NCBI RefSeq assembly: GCF_028282165.1
Contig: NZ_JANQIM010000001.1
Location: 1-64,000 of the forward strand
Reading direction: 5' to 3'
Length of the DNA stretch: 64,000 bases
Source: Winogradskyella sp.
GTDB taxonomy: Bacteria; Bacteroidota; Bacteroidia; Flavobacteriales; Flavobacteriaceae
Positions 44,079 to 53,470 of the stretch are shown piece after piece; the stretch's first letter is position 1, and the number at the start of each line of letters is the position of its first letter. The position numbers and the translations under genes were made by a program. Under the pieces are notes generated by a model, which was not told where the DNA came from, ran no database searches, and was given only the letters and a program-made list of their open reading frames with translations.

Positions 44079-46130
44079 ATGAAGCAGTTATTGACATTAG
44101 CTGTTTGTCTTGTCTCTTTCATTATTTTTTCACAAAATGAAAGAATAGACGACCTTACGGTACAATTAGCTTATCAAGATGCTGATTCTACCAAGGTAGA
44201 CTTGTCGCTAAAACTCATTAACGAACTCTACGCCATCCAAGATTACAATAAAGCGCTGCGCTATGTTAACCAAACGGCAAAGCTTGCCAAAGAATTAAAC
44301 TACACTAAGGGGCTTGCGGAAAGCACTTATTTCAGAGCCTTAATATATACAGAGCGTAATGATTATTACAATGCTATTGACAACTACGACAAATCCAGAA
44401 AATACTATCTGCAAATCAGTGACACCTTAGGCGTAGCAAAAGTGAGCAATAGTATTGGTCTCATAGAGATAAAACGTGGTAATTATACCGTTGGACTTCA
44501 AAACTCATTGTCCGCTATTGATATTTTTGAGAAACGTGGTTTAATAGATGAACTCAGCTCTGCATATAATAATCTAGCCGAAGCCTATTTTAAAACCAAT
44601 CAAATTGATAAAGCCATAGATTTTAACTTTAAGGCACTCGATGTTAGAAAGCGAATTGACGACCGCCAAGGTATTATAGCTTCAACCAAAAACATCGCCG
44701 ATCTTTACTCTTTGAGACAAGAGCATCGTAAAGCTATTGAGTATTACGAAAATGTTTTGGATATGTTAAGCCCAACTGCTGACAAAAATCTGCGTGGTGA
44801 AATACTTCCAAGACTTGGTAGCGAATATTTAGAATTCAAAGAATACGTTAAAGCTTCGGAATATTTAGTTGAAGGTTTAAAATATAACAGAAGACAAGGC
44901 AATCAAGAAGGCATTTTACAAGCATTGAACGCCATTGGAAACTTAAATCTTCAAAAACGAAAAGTAAAGCTGGCCGAGATTCAGCTTAATGAAGCCTATA
45001 CCATTGCTCAAAAGATTGATAACAAGACAGCCTTATTAGAGAATTACAAACTTCATATAGCGTTAGACTCTACGCGTGGCTACTTCCAAAATGCATTCTT
45101 CTGGCAAAATAAGTACTACGATCTAAAAGAAGAACTTGCTAAAGTTGACCGACCTACTTTACCAACTGATGTTGAGCCTATTGATTTATATAGTTCCAAT
45201 CCTATTGAAACAGAAATTAACATTTTCGAAGAGGATAATAAAACTAAGAATTCATGGTTAAACAATCCATTAGTTCTATATGGGGCACTAGCGGCTGCCC
45301 TAGTCCTTCTGACACTACTTTTATTTAATTATTTAAAGAACAAAAAGTATAAGGTGCTCATCGCAGAACAGAAAGAGAAACTGGTACAAGAACAGGCTAG
45401 AAACGAAGCCATATTAGAACAGACCCATCATCTTGAAGAAGTTAACCAAGTGAAGGATAAACTATTTTCAATAGTGTCTCACGATTTAAAGGATTCCATT
45501 TCGTCGATAAAAGCCTTTTTGGACCTATTAAAAGAAGACAGCATCTCCAAGGAAGAATTCAGGGAATTGATTCCCGAATTGAGTGAAAATGCCAATAATG
45601 CATCTTCGCTTTTGTTCAATTTATTGAACTGGTCTAAATCGCAAATGCAAAGTCTTGAGCCAAAGCCCGAACTTTTCAATATCCAAGATGTTTTCCATAC
45701 TAAGATGGCATTGGTTGAGCAAAAAGTAGAGGACAAACGTATAGTTCTTATTGATGAATCGCAACGTGATTTTGTTTATGCAGATCGTAGCATGGTTGAA
45801 ATCGTACTACAGAATTTAATTACTAATGCCGTTAAGTTTAGCAGAACTGGTGATGTTATTACAGTATCGAATCAAGATGTGGATGGTAAGGCCTTAATCT
45901 GCGTTGAGGATACTGGAGTTGGTATATCTAGAGAAAATATCGATAAGCTTTTTAATGCAAATAAAAACTTTACTACAGTTGGTACTAAAAACGAAAAGGG
46001 AACTGGATTGGGCTTAACCATTGCCAAAGATTTAGTAGAACTTAATAACGGAAGAATCTGGGTAGAGAGTACCGTAAATGTTGGTAGCAAATTTTTTATC
46101 GAGCTCCCAAAAGCAGCACCCGAGGCTTAA
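44079..46130 (+). CDS. TPR-containing sensor histidine kinase (orphan)
   Basis: The 683-residue protein has a signal peptide (1-18). A periplasmic array of tetratricopeptide repeats follows (about 25-345), e.g. NDYYNAIDNYDKSRKYY and RKAIEYYENVLDML. One membrane helix (about 398-415, LVLYGALAAALVLLTLLLF) leads to a coiled-coil linker. The kinase core has H-box FSIVSHDLKDSISSIKAFLD (H at about 468), N-box QNLITNAVKFS, G1 box EDTGVGISRE and G2 box GTGLGLTIAK. No response regulator gene is adjacent, so its partner is elsewhere. The stimulus probably involves a TPR-binding protein, by inference. A 62-base leader contains no SD sequence. Confidence 0.95.
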   Translation: MKQLLTLAVCLVSFIIFSQNERIDDLTVQLAYQDADSTKVDLSLKLINELYAIQDYNKALRYVNQTAKLAKELNYTKGLAESTYFRALIYTERNDYYNAIDNYDKSRKYYLQISDTLGVAKVSNSIGLIEIKRGNYTVGLQNSLSAIDIFEKRGLIDELSSAYNNLAEAYFKTNQIDKAIDFNFKALDVRKRIDDRQGIIASTKNIADLYSLRQEHRKAIEYYENVLDMLSPTADKNLRGEILPRLGSEYLEFKEYVKASEYLVEGLKYNRRQGNQEGILQALNAIGNLNLQKRKVKLAEIQLNEAYTIAQKIDNKTALLENYKLHIALDSTRGYFQNAFFWQNKYYDLKEELAKVDRPTLPTDVEPIDLYSSNPIETEINIFEEDNKTKNSWLNNPLVLYGALAAALVLLTLLLFNYLKNKKYKVLIAEQKEKLVQEQARNEAILEQTHHLEEVNQVKDKLFSIVSHDLKDSISSIKAFLDLLKEDSISKEEFRELIPELSENANNASSLLFNLLNWSKSQMQSLEPKPELFNIQDVFHTKMALVEQKVEDKRIVLIDESQRDFVYADRSMVEIVLQNLITNAVKFSRTGDVITVSNQDVDGKALICVEDTGVGISRENIDKLFNANKNFTTVGTKNEKGTGLGLTIAKDLVELNNGRIWVESTVNVGSKFFIELPKAAPEA

Positions 46131-46167
46131 TTAATTTTATCTATATTTAATCTCAAAATATAGATGT

Positions 46168-46800
46168 ATGAAACGATTACTTTCCTGTATAATTATCTTA
46201 ATTTCAATTTATGGCTGTGGAACTTACAAAGGAGTGAACTCTGGAGTTAAAAAAGACAGACAGCTTAAAGAATTATTCGCATTAATGCAAGGATCATTTA
46301 ATTCTTCGGCACAAGCAGACGCAGATTCAACTTATTACAATATTTCACTTCATATGTATCCTATTTGGGAAGATCAAGGACATTTCCTCTATGTGGAACA
46401 GGCTTTAAACAGTATGCAAAATAGACCATATCGCCAACGCATTTACGAGGTTAAGAGAGTATCGGACAGCACCTTTAGCTCTGCTGTCTATACTTTAGAT
46501 GTAGACTCTCTTTGGATCGGCAAGTGGAAAACACCATCAGCTTTTGATTCTATTTCCTTAAAAGATATTGCGCTTAAGGAGGGTTGCGAAGTGATTCTAA
46601 AACGTGTTTCTAAAAAACACTTTATGGGAAAAACTGGTGACACCACTTGTGTAAGTACTATGCGCGGTGCATCATTTGCAAGAAGCGAGGTTGAAATATT
46701 AGCAGATAAAGTAATCTCTTGGGACAGGGGCTTTGATGCTGACGGCAACTATGTTTGGGGTGCCGAAAAGGGACCTTATGTCTTTAACAAGTTAGATTAA
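46168..46800 (+). CDS. CpcT/CpeT-family lipoprotein
   Basis: The 210-residue protein has a lipobox signal (ILISIYGC) and a CpcT/CpeT beta-barrel domain: LFALMQGSFNSSAQADADS, YYNISLHMYPIWEDQGHFLY and VEQALNSMQNRPYRQRIYEV. In cyanobacteria these proteins attach bilins to phycobiliproteins. This organism shows no photosynthesis genes here. The Bacteroidota homologue must bind another small molecule or act as a structural lipocalin-like protein. Its last three bases overlap the convergent ctlX stop. Confidence 0.85.
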   Translation: MKRLLSCIIILISIYGCGTYKGVNSGVKKDRQLKELFALMQGSFNSSAQADADSTYYNISLHMYPIWEDQGHFLYVEQALNSMQNRPYRQRIYEVKRVSDSTFSSAVYTLDVDSLWIGKWKTPSAFDSISLKDIALKEGCEVILKRVSKKHFMGKTGDTTCVSTMRGASFARSEVEILADKVISWDRGFDADGNYVWGAEKGPYVFNKLD

Positions 46801-47729
46801 GCTTTCGGTAAAAACACTTCGGCCATCATACAGCGTGCACTACCGCCACCACAGGTCTCTATGGTTTCTAAAGAACTCGAAAGAATTGGGCAATACTTTT
46901 CGATGCGATTAATCTGGTCTTTAGTTAAGCTTTTATGAGCGGCTTCGCTCATCACCAAATAACGCTGATCACCAGCCCCTCGTACTTGTAACATATTACC
47001 AGCAAACTGATGCATCTGGGCTTCAGTAATCGAAATCACTTCCTTGCCATCTTCCTTTAGATGTTTTACCACATTTTTACGCTCTTTTTTATCGTCAATG
47101 GTATCCAAACAAATCACGGCAAAATTTTCGGCCAAACACATCATCACGTTAGTATGATAGATGGCTAGTCGCTTTCCTTCGACCGTCTGATTGGCTGTAA
47201 AAACCACTGGAGTGTATTCAAAATCTTCACAAAATTCTATAAATAGATCTTCGTCTGCTCTTGGCGAAAGCGCACAATATGCTTTCCTATTCACACGATC
47301 CAAGGCCACGCTTCCGGTGCCCTCTAAAAAAACACCCTCATCCTCGGCGGAGGTATAATCAACAATATGCTCAATTTTAAACCCTTCTTCCTCTAGCCTT
47401 ATAAAAACATCTTCTCGTCTTTCTTTACGTCTATTTTCTGCAAACATAGGATAAATGACCACATCACCATTATTGTGAAAGCTCACCCAATTATTTGGAA
47501 AAATAGAATCTGGTGTATCATTAAGCTCATCATCAATTTCAACAATAACGTTAACTCCAACTGCCCTTAATTTTTCGACAAATGCGTCAAACTCTTCCTG
47601 AGCTTTTTTATTAATTTCAGAATTCTTCAAATCCATGTCTTCCTGAAAATAATTATTGACCGCTGTTTGTTCGTTCATCCTAAAATTTACAGGACGAATC
47701 ATTAAAATCGTATGGGTTGTCTGTTGCAT
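46797..47729 (-). CDS. ctlX: CtlX-type citrulline utilization hydrolase (amidinotransferase fold)
   Basis: The 310-residue protein is of the guanidine-modifying enzyme superfamily. Conserved are TILMIRPVNFRMNEQTAVNN, the Asp-Pro-Asn region DTPDSIFPNNWVSFHNNG, EGVFLEGTGSVALDR, the His motif IYHTNVMMCLAENF, and the catalytic cysteine segment TCGGGSARCMMAE near the C-terminus. CtlX homologues act in citrulline or arginine catabolism, probably converting citrulline with release of ammonia and CO2. I set the start at ATG 47729. A TTG at 47753 lies within the TAATTTTG promoter box. A second amidinotransferase is encoded at 60435-61346. Confidence 0.86.
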   Translation of the reverse strand: MQQTTHTILMIRPVNFRMNEQTAVNNYFQEDMDLKNSEINKKAQEEFDAFVEKLRAVGVNVIVEIDDELNDTPDSIFPNNWVSFHNNGDVVIYPMFAENRRKERREDVFIRLEEEGFKIEHIVDYTSAEDEGVFLEGTGSVALDRVNRKAYCALSPRADEDLFIEFCEDFEYTPVVFTANQTVEGKRLAIYHTNVMMCLAENFAVICLDTIDDKKERKNVVKHLKEDGKEVISITEAQMHQFAGNMLQVRGAGDQRYLVMSEAAHKSLTKDQINRIEKYCPILSSSLETIETCGGGSARCMMAEVFLPKA

Positions 47730-47750
47730 TCTTATATTTTGAAAGTCTTG

Positions 47751-47758
47751 CAAAATTA
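47751..47758 (-). promoter_or_regulatory. Promoter -7 box of ctlX
   Basis: TAATTTTG on the minus strand, 21 bases before the chosen ATG at 47729. It excludes the TTG start within the box. Confidence 0.55.
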
Positions 47759-47814
47759 CTCTTTTTTCTTATCCAAATTTTACGCAATTCGCAATTTTTG
47801 TAGCCTAAAAGCTG

Positions 47815-47822
47815 TAAGTTTG
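47815..47822 (+). promoter_or_regulatory. Promoter -7 box of the M14 peptidase gene
   Basis: TAAGTTTG, 19 bases before the ATG at 47842, divergent from the ctlX box. Confidence 0.5.
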
Positions 47823-47841
47823 AAACTCAATTATATACAAC

Positions 47842-49593
47842 ATGAAAAAATTTCTGGTCTTTCTTTTTATCCTTACGTCTTGTTCAGAAAATTCAAACAA
47901 AACCAACGGAAAAGCATCTAACGTTGATTTTACAACAGTTTTTGAGAAGAGCAATGGATTAGAAACAGCAACCTACCAAGAGACTATTCAATATTATACG
48001 GATTTAGCAGACAGTTATGGAGAAATTTCAATTACAGAAATAGGTGAAACCGACTATGGCAAGCCATTACATTTGGTGACCTATCATCCATCCGAAGCAC
48101 CACACAACTTTGACCGATTGAGAAAGAACAATAGAATAATTTTGATAAACAATGGTATTCATCCTGGCGAATCTGATGGTATTGATGCTACTATGATGCT
48201 ATTTAGGGATTTAGTTAATGGTACGATTGAAGCACCTAAACACACCGTTTTAGTCACCATTCCTATTTACAATGTCGGTGGCAGTTTAAATAGAAATTCA
48301 GGTACAAGAACCAATCAAAATGGACCTAAAGAATATGGCTTTAGAGGAAACGCGCGTAACTATGACTTAAATCGCGACTTTATAAAGTCCGACACCAAAA
48401 ACACCAAAACTTTTGCACAAATTTTTCATATGGTGCAACCCGATGTATTTATTGATAATCATGTGAGCAATGGTGCAGATCATCAATGCACGCTGACACA
48501 TTTATTTACGCAGCACAATAAATTAGGTGGTAACTTAGGTGCATATTTACATACAGAAATGATGCCTAAACTAGAACAAAAGTTGGCAAAAAAGAAATGG
48601 GATATTACACCTTATGTTAATGTGTTTAATCGTACGCCCGATTCGGGCTTTTCACAATTTATGGATTCACCTCGCTACTCCACAGGTTATACCACACTAT
48701 TCAACACCTTGGGTATGATGATAGAAACACATATGCTAAAACCTTATAAACAACGTGTTGAAGGTACCTATGAACTTATGAAGAGTATGATAGAAATCAC
48801 AGAAGAAGATGCTGAAAAAATCGCAGAATCTAAAAAATATCAGGAAAAAACCTGGAAAGCAGGAGATAACTATGCATTAACATGGACGGTTGACACTACT
48901 AAGTCAACCACCTTAAAATTTAAAGGTTACGAGGGCCAAATGATACCAAGTGAATTAACTGGTGCTCAGCGTTTGAAATATGACCACTCAAAGCCATTTA
49001 CTAAAGATGTGACCTATCAAAACTACTTTATCCCAACATCTGAAGTAACAATCCCAAAAGCTTATATTATTCCTCAAGGTTGGTATAATGTAATCGAGTT
49101 ATTGAAACTAAACAATGTTGAATTGTTCAGAATTGAAAATGATACTACACTAACTGTAGAATCCTACAAAATAGAAGACTACCAAACTAGGCCATCTGCT
49201 TACGAAGGTCATTATCCACATTACAATACCAAAGTAAAAACGACCGAAGAAACATTACTTTTTAGAAAGGGGGATTATATAATTGAGACTGACCAAAAAG
49301 CCATACGATATGTATTGGAAACCTTAGAACCAACAGCACCTGATTCATTTTTTAATTGGAATTTTTTCGATACGATCTTACAACGAAAAGAAGGGTTTTC
49401 TCCTTATGTCTGGGAAGACAAAGCAAAGTTACTCTTAAAGGCTAATCCAAAATTACAAGTCGAGTATAATATTAAAATAAGCTATGATGAAGAGTTTGCC
49501 AACAATTGGTATGCGCAACTCGATTGGATACACAAAAAAAGCAAGCATTACGAAAAAGCGCACTTGCAATACCCTATATATCGTATTAAGTAA
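47842..49593 (+). CDS. M14-family zinc carboxypeptidase lipoprotein
   Basis: The 583-residue protein has a lipobox signal (MKKFLVFLFILTSC). The M14 zinc peptidase domain (about 40-300) shows the HxxE zinc motif INNGIHPGESDGIDATMML, then PIYNVGGSLNRNSGTRTNQN with the C-terminal-carboxylate-binding arginine region, RNYDLNRDFIKSD, and the third zinc ligand in VFIDNHVSNGADHQ. The C-terminal 280 residues are beta-rich and unassigned. It should trim peptides at the cell envelope, contributing to protein feeding. A hairpin terminator follows. Confidence 0.92.
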   Translation: MKKFLVFLFILTSCSENSNKTNGKASNVDFTTVFEKSNGLETATYQETIQYYTDLADSYGEISITEIGETDYGKPLHLVTYHPSEAPHNFDRLRKNNRIILINNGIHPGESDGIDATMMLFRDLVNGTIEAPKHTVLVTIPIYNVGGSLNRNSGTRTNQNGPKEYGFRGNARNYDLNRDFIKSDTKNTKTFAQIFHMVQPDVFIDNHVSNGADHQCTLTHLFTQHNKLGGNLGAYLHTEMMPKLEQKLAKKKWDITPYVNVFNRTPDSGFSQFMDSPRYSTGYTTLFNTLGMMIETHMLKPYKQRVEGTYELMKSMIEITEEDAEKIAESKKYQEKTWKAGDNYALTWTVDTTKSTTLKFKGYEGQMIPSELTGAQRLKYDHSKPFTKDVTYQNYFIPTSEVTIPKAYIIPQGWYNVIELLKLNNVELFRIENDTTLTVESYKIEDYQTRPSAYEGHYPHYNTKVKTTEETLLFRKGDYIIETDQKAIRYVLETLEPTAPDSFFNWNFFDTILQRKEGFSPYVWEDKAKLLLKANPKLQVEYNIKISYDEEFANNWYAQLDWIHKKSKHYEKAHLQYPIYRIK

Positions 49594-49597
49594 ATCT

Positions 49598-49625
49598 AAA
49601 AAGCCACCATTAATGGTGGCTTTAA
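49598..49625. terminator. Palindromic terminator between the M14 peptidase gene and the T9SS repeat protein gene
   Basis: AAAGCCACCATT then AATGGTGGCTTT (49600-49623) is a perfect 24-base palindrome with A and T runs, between convergent genes. Confidence 0.85.
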
Positions 49626-49654
49626 AGCCTTAGTCTCCGTAATTATTAATGCTA

Positions 49655-51577
49655 TTAATGTACTTGAACCTTGGTCGTGAAGTTTCTAAATTCTGAGTTA
49701 AGTTGAACAATATAAGTCCCATTATTTAGCTTACTCATATCCAACTGGTGTACGTTGTCGGATAATGATGTAATAACCCCACGTTTTAATATACGTCCTT
49801 GCATATCGATAATTGAATAATTAATAGTCTCATCTTCTAGTAATGTTGTTTTAATATTCAAGTTGTGTCTTACTGGGTTTGGATATACGGAAGTTTCTGT
49901 TAATTCATTTAACATTGACTTTTCAAAACTATTGTAACTATCAAACTGAACTACCCAATTATTTACAGCCTCGACTTCTGGATTTATTTTTTGGTTGTTT
50001 TTAAATAAGATATTAAAAAAACTACAGAATCTTTTGGGTAAAGCTAAAAATGCTGGAGCCCTAACTTCTAATGAAGCACAAATATCTCCACCCCCTTGTT
50101 GTAACAACGGCAGTATATCAAATGCTGTTGTTTGCCCAAATTGAACGATACTTAAATCTAACGTACTTGGATCATAAACTAAACTATGTATTCTATAAAA
50201 TCCTGCGTTAGTTACTTCGAATTCTGGTGCAGAAGAAACGTTTAGAATTGTTAAACTAAAAGCTTGAGTTAATACAAATAATTGTGAATAACCTTCAGGA
50301 ATTACGGGTTCGTTGGCTATCTGAGCATATAGGGTTGCAACTCCTCCATCCAAACATTGTATTGGATGATCTGAAAATAACGTCCCAGAATCTGCTAAGC
50401 ATGCCTCCTCTTCCTCAACATGTATCGGTGCGCCCGGTACATCAAGTGCCGCACATACGTGGCCGCCTCCCTGTACCAACAATCCGTTGACGTCAAAGCC
50501 TGTGGTTACGCCCAACTGAACTATGCTCAGATCCAAGTCATTTGGATATACCAAGGTATGGATCGTATAGTCGCCCGATTCCGTTACCGTAAACTCCGGT
50601 GTACCGCCTACCTGCTCTATCACAAGGCCAGCACCGCTGGTCAGTACAAATAGCGTGCTGTAGCCGTCCGGCTGGTTGGCATCCCCGTTTGGTGTCGCGG
50701 ATATCGTTGCCGAACCGCCCTCTAGCGTTACGCTGCTCTCATTGGCCGTCAAGGTCCCCGCATCGGGATTGGTAATATGTATAGGTGCGCCCGCTACGTC
50801 CAACGATGCGCATAGCTCGCCGCCACCCTGTATCAAAAGCCCATTGACATCGAAGCCCGTGGTCACGCCAAGCTGGACGATGCTTAGGTCAAGACCATCT
50901 GGATAGACCAAGGTGTGTATCGTATAGTCGCCGCCGCCCATTACGGTAAACTCGGGTGTACCGCCCACCTGCTCTATCACAAGCCCATCGCCTCTGGTGA
51001 GCACAAACAATGTGCTGAAGCCTTCTGGCACAAATGCATCGCCGCTAGGGTGCGCTGAGATCGTTACCTCGCCCGTTGAGCATACCTGTGTATCGGTAGC
51101 CGTCAAGGTCCCCGCATCGGCCAGGCATTCTTCAGTTTCTGTAATGGTGAACGTTATAATATCTCTATCGCAAATCCAACCTCTAGCCCGATTACGTCTA
51201 TACAAACTTGCCGTAACTTTAAAAGTCCCCGTTCCTAAATTCCATTCGTTACCACCAGCTGGGAATGTATATGGTAGTACATTCTCAACAATTTGATAGA
51301 CTTCACCCGTACCCAAGTTTCTCACCTTGTATTTAAGGCTTTGTGAATAACCTTCAACATGGGCATTGAGATAAAAATCTTCTGGTAGTTCAGAGATTTC
51401 GTATGATCCGCCATTATTAATTTGTGTCGATTGGCTTCCATTGGTAAATTCAAAACTCTCAATATCACCGCACCATCGAGATTCGGTTTGAGAAAAGCCG
51501 AACATAAAAACGCTAAAAAATAAAACAAATAGGTTGACTTTTAGATTTGGGGTCTCTAGAAGTAACTTGTTTTTCAT
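49655..51577 (-). CDS. T9SS-secreted repeat protein
   Basis: The 640-residue protein has a signal peptide (1-29, ending MFGFSQ). An N-terminal beta domain (about 32-145) contains SRWCGDIESFEFTNGS and WNLGTGTFKV. Three repeats of about 118 residues follow (about 152-515), each with a GYSTLFVLT motif, then EQVGGTPEFTV, YTIHTLVYP, LDLSIVQLGVTT, and GGG...CASLDV. The last 75 residues, from SVYPNPVRHNLNIKT to FTTKVQVH, are a T9SS type A sorting domain. The protein is therefore exported through type IX secretion to the surface. Repeats one and two are much more G+C-rich than repeat three and the rest of the gene. The function is probably adhesive or structural. Confidence 0.88.
   Translation of the reverse strand: MKNKLLLETPNLKVNLFVLFFSVFMFGFSQTESRWCGDIESFEFTNGSQSTQINNGGSYEISELPEDFYLNAHVEGYSQSLKYKVRNLGTGEVYQIVENVLPYTFPAGGNEWNLGTGTFKVTASLYRRNRARGWICDRDIITFTITETEECLADAGTLTATDTQVCSTGEVTISAHPSGDAFVPEGFSTLFVLTRGDGLVIEQVGGTPEFTVMGGGDYTIHTLVYPDGLDLSIVQLGVTTGFDVNGLLIQGGGELCASLDVAGAPIHITNPDAGTLTANESSVTLEGGSATISATPNGDANQPDGYSTLFVLTSGAGLVIEQVGGTPEFTVTESGDYTIHTLVYPNDLDLSIVQLGVTTGFDVNGLLVQGGGHVCAALDVPGAPIHVEEEEACLADSGTLFSDHPIQCLDGGVATLYAQIANEPVIPEGYSQLFVLTQAFSLTILNVSSAPEFEVTNAGFYRIHSLVYDPSTLDLSIVQFGQTTAFDILPLLQQGGGDICASLEVRAPAFLALPKRFCSFFNILFKNNQKINPEVEAVNNWVVQFDSYNSFEKSMLNELTETSVYPNPVRHNLNIKTTLLEDETINYSIIDMQGRILKRGVITSLSDNVHQLDMSKLNNGTYIVQLNSEFRNFTTKVQVH
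50020..51119 (-). repeat. Three tandem protein repeats of about 118 residues
   Basis: The plus-strand word GTCAAGGTCCCCGCATCG occurs at 50748-50765 and 51102-51119 (period 354 bases). A third, diverged copy is about 370 bases further left (GTCCCAGAATC near 50382). The first two are about 55-60% G+C by my count of sample lines; the third is A+T-rich. The protein sequence is conserved between copies while third positions differ. Confidence 0.85.
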
Positions 51578-51703
51578 TGCTTTTTGTTTAATTATTTTAC
51601 AATAAAGTTAAACAAAATATAAATCGATGTTTTGAGCCCTTTTAAAATTTAAGAATTATTAACAAGAAATCGGACGAAAAGTAACTTTTTACTGATGAAC
51701 CGA

Positions 51704-52285
51704 TTAAACTAATATTTTGATGTTTGCGTAGCTATTTTCGAGGGCTTTTTGAGATGCTTGGCTATCTAGCCATTTCACTTGTGTAATACCTTCTTTTTCT
51801 TGAGGATACAATTTACCATCAAACTTGGTTTTCATTTCAAACCAATAGGTAATTTTAATTTTGTGTTTCCCATTCCGTTTGAAAATATGATAGGTAGTAG
51901 AAAGAGGCTTGGTGATTTTTAGTCCCTTAACACCTGTTTCTTCCTCTACTTCGCGTATTGCTGTTTCTTCTATAGATTCTCTTTGTTCTACCTTACCTTT
52001 TGGTAAGTCCCATTTGCTATTTCGATAAATAAACAAAATTTCATTTTTAGCGTTATAGACCTTCCCGCCACCAGCAATTACGTTGGGCAATAGTTTTAAA
52101 AAGTGTTTTAAAAGCTTATCAGGATTATCATGTATCAAATGGACAGCTTTTAAATCAGTAGTGTTAAGCGTTTTAATGACTTTACCAATATTGACAGATT
52201 TCAAAAGAAAGGATTTAAAATCTGTTTCTTTTTCGACCTTAGTCGTCAAAATTATAGGCTTGTTTCCTACATAAACAGTATACAT
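51704..52285 (-). CDS. Nudix hydrolase
   Basis: The 193-residue protein has an N-terminal segment of about 60 residues and then a Nudix domain. The Nudix box is GKVEQRESIEETAIREVEEE followed by TGV, with preceding KWDLPKG and following YHIFKRNGKHKIKITYWFEM. Nudix enzymes cut a diphosphate linked to a nucleoside or other group. The substrate here is undetermined. The gene is divergent to pyrE with 120 bases between. Confidence 0.9.
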   Translation of the reverse strand: MYTVYVGNKPIILTTKVEKETDFKSFLLKSVNIGKVIKTLNTTDLKAVHLIHDNPDKLLKHFLKLLPNVIAGGGKVYNAKNEILFIYRNSKWDLPKGKVEQRESIEETAIREVEEETGVKGLKITKPLSTTYHIFKRNGKHKIKITYWFEMKTKFDGKLYPQEKEGITQVKWLDSQASQKALENSYANIKILV

Positions 52286-52393
52286 GGATTTGGTTAGTTA
52301 TGGCTTTGCTTTTGTAAAAGTATTATTTTTTAACTAACCTAGTTTAAAGTTAGAATTAATTTCGTTTTAAATTTTAAAACTTATAAATTTCAT

Positions 52394-52401
52394 TAGTTTT
52401 G
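52394..52401 (+). promoter_or_regulatory. Promoter -7 box of pyrE, near-leaderless
   Basis: TAGTTTTG, four bases (CAAA), then the pyrE ATG at 52406. Initiation at the usual distance would fall on or near the start codon. Confidence 0.5.
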
Positions 52402-52405
52402 CAAA

Positions 52406-53050
52406 ATGATCTTGAATAAAGAAACCGCAAAAAAAACTGCCGAGGTTTTATTACAAATAAATGCCATAAAACTTCAGCCCAATAACCCGTTTACTTGGGC
52501 ATCTGGATGGAAATCACCAATTTATTGTGATAACAGAATTGTTCTTTCTTATCCTTTAATTAGGAATTATATCAGGGAAACCATGGCCAAACACATTGAA
52601 GCTCATTATGGAAAACCCGATGTTATTGCTGGTGTAGCTACCGGAGCAATCGGTATTGGTGCCTTAGTTGCCGAATATCTTAACCTTCCTTTCGTTTACG
52701 TTAGACCTGAAGCCAAAAAACATGGTCGCAAAAACCAAATTGAAGGTCAAATAACAAAAGGACAGTCGGTCGTAGTTATAGAAGACTTAATAAGTACTGG
52801 AAAAAGCAGTCTCAATGCTGTAGCAGCGCTCAGAGAAGCTGAAGTTAACATAAAGGGAATGGTTGCTATATTTACATACGGTTTTGACGTTGCAGCAAAA
52901 AATTTTGATGATGCTAAGATTGAACTTTACACGCTAGGCAATTACGAAAACCTCTTAGAACAAGCTTTAGACACAAACTATATTACTCAAAAAGAACAAG
53001 ACATTTTAGCACAATGGAATTCTAATCCAAGTGAATGGAACGCAAATTGA
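52406..53050 (+). CDS. pyrE: Orotate phosphoribosyltransferase
   Basis: The 214-residue enzyme makes orotidine 5'-phosphate from orotate and PRPP in pyrimidine synthesis. It has NNPFTWASGWKSPIYCDNR, GVATGAIGIGALVAEYL, and VRPEAKKHGRKNQIEG with the catalytic lysine region. The PRPP-binding motif is VVVIEDLISTGKSSLNA. The length is standard. It is followed after 24 bases by an SRPBCC gene, so the two are probably co-transcribed. Confidence 0.96.
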   Translation: MILNKETAKKTAEVLLQINAIKLQPNNPFTWASGWKSPIYCDNRIVLSYPLIRNYIRETMAKHIEAHYGKPDVIAGVATGAIGIGALVAEYLNLPFVYVRPEAKKHGRKNQIEGQITKGQSVVVIEDLISTGKSSLNAVAALREAEVNIKGMVAIFTYGFDVAAKNFDDAKIELYTLGNYENLLEQALDTNYITQKEQDILAQWNSNPSEWNAN

Positions 53051-53074
53051 TATATACTTTCAAAAAACAAAAAA

Positions 53075-53470
53075 ATGAATTTAGAATCACCCAAAATACT
53101 ATTAGATAAATCCAGCGAAGAAACGTTCAATTTTTTATCTGATGTGAAGAATTTTGAAAGTTTGATGCCCGATAACATCAGTAAGTTTCAGGTTTTAGAG
53201 GAAGATACATTTCTTTTTGCCCTAAAAGGTATGCCAGAAATTACCTTAAAGAAAAAGGAAGCCACACCAAACAACAAAATTGTATTGGGCGCAGCTGGAG
53301 GAAAATTAGATTTTTCTCTCGTGGGTAACATTATGGAAACTGAAACTGATAGAAGTGAAGTTCAACTAGTTTTCAATGGCGAATTTAATGCCATGATGGC
53401 CATGATGATTAAAGGGCCTATAAGCAAGTTCATTGAGACTTTGGTTACCAACATGAAAACTGCATTCTAG
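53075..53470 (+). CDS. SRPBCC-fold protein
   Basis: The 131-residue protein has the START/SRPBCC layout: an N-terminal strand and helix ESPKILLDKSSEETFNFLSD, a beta sheet with EITLKKKEATPNNKI and SEVQLVFNGEF, and a long C-terminal helix (about 108-131) that ends NMKTAF. Such folds bind hydrophobic ligands. A gene of this kind commonly follows pyrE in Flavobacteriaceae, and its function is not known. Its last three bases overlap the convergent birA stop. Confidence 0.82.
   Translation: MNLESPKILLDKSSEETFNFLSDVKNFESLMPDNISKFQVLEEDTFLFALKGMPEITLKKKEATPNNKIVLGAAGGKLDFSLVGNIMETETDRSEVQLVFNGEFNAMMAMMIKGPISKFIETLVTNMKTAF

Noticed and set aside
47730..47753. TTG start of ctlX eight codons upstream
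   Set aside because: It lies within the TAATTTTG box; the downstream ATG at 47729 begins the conserved region.
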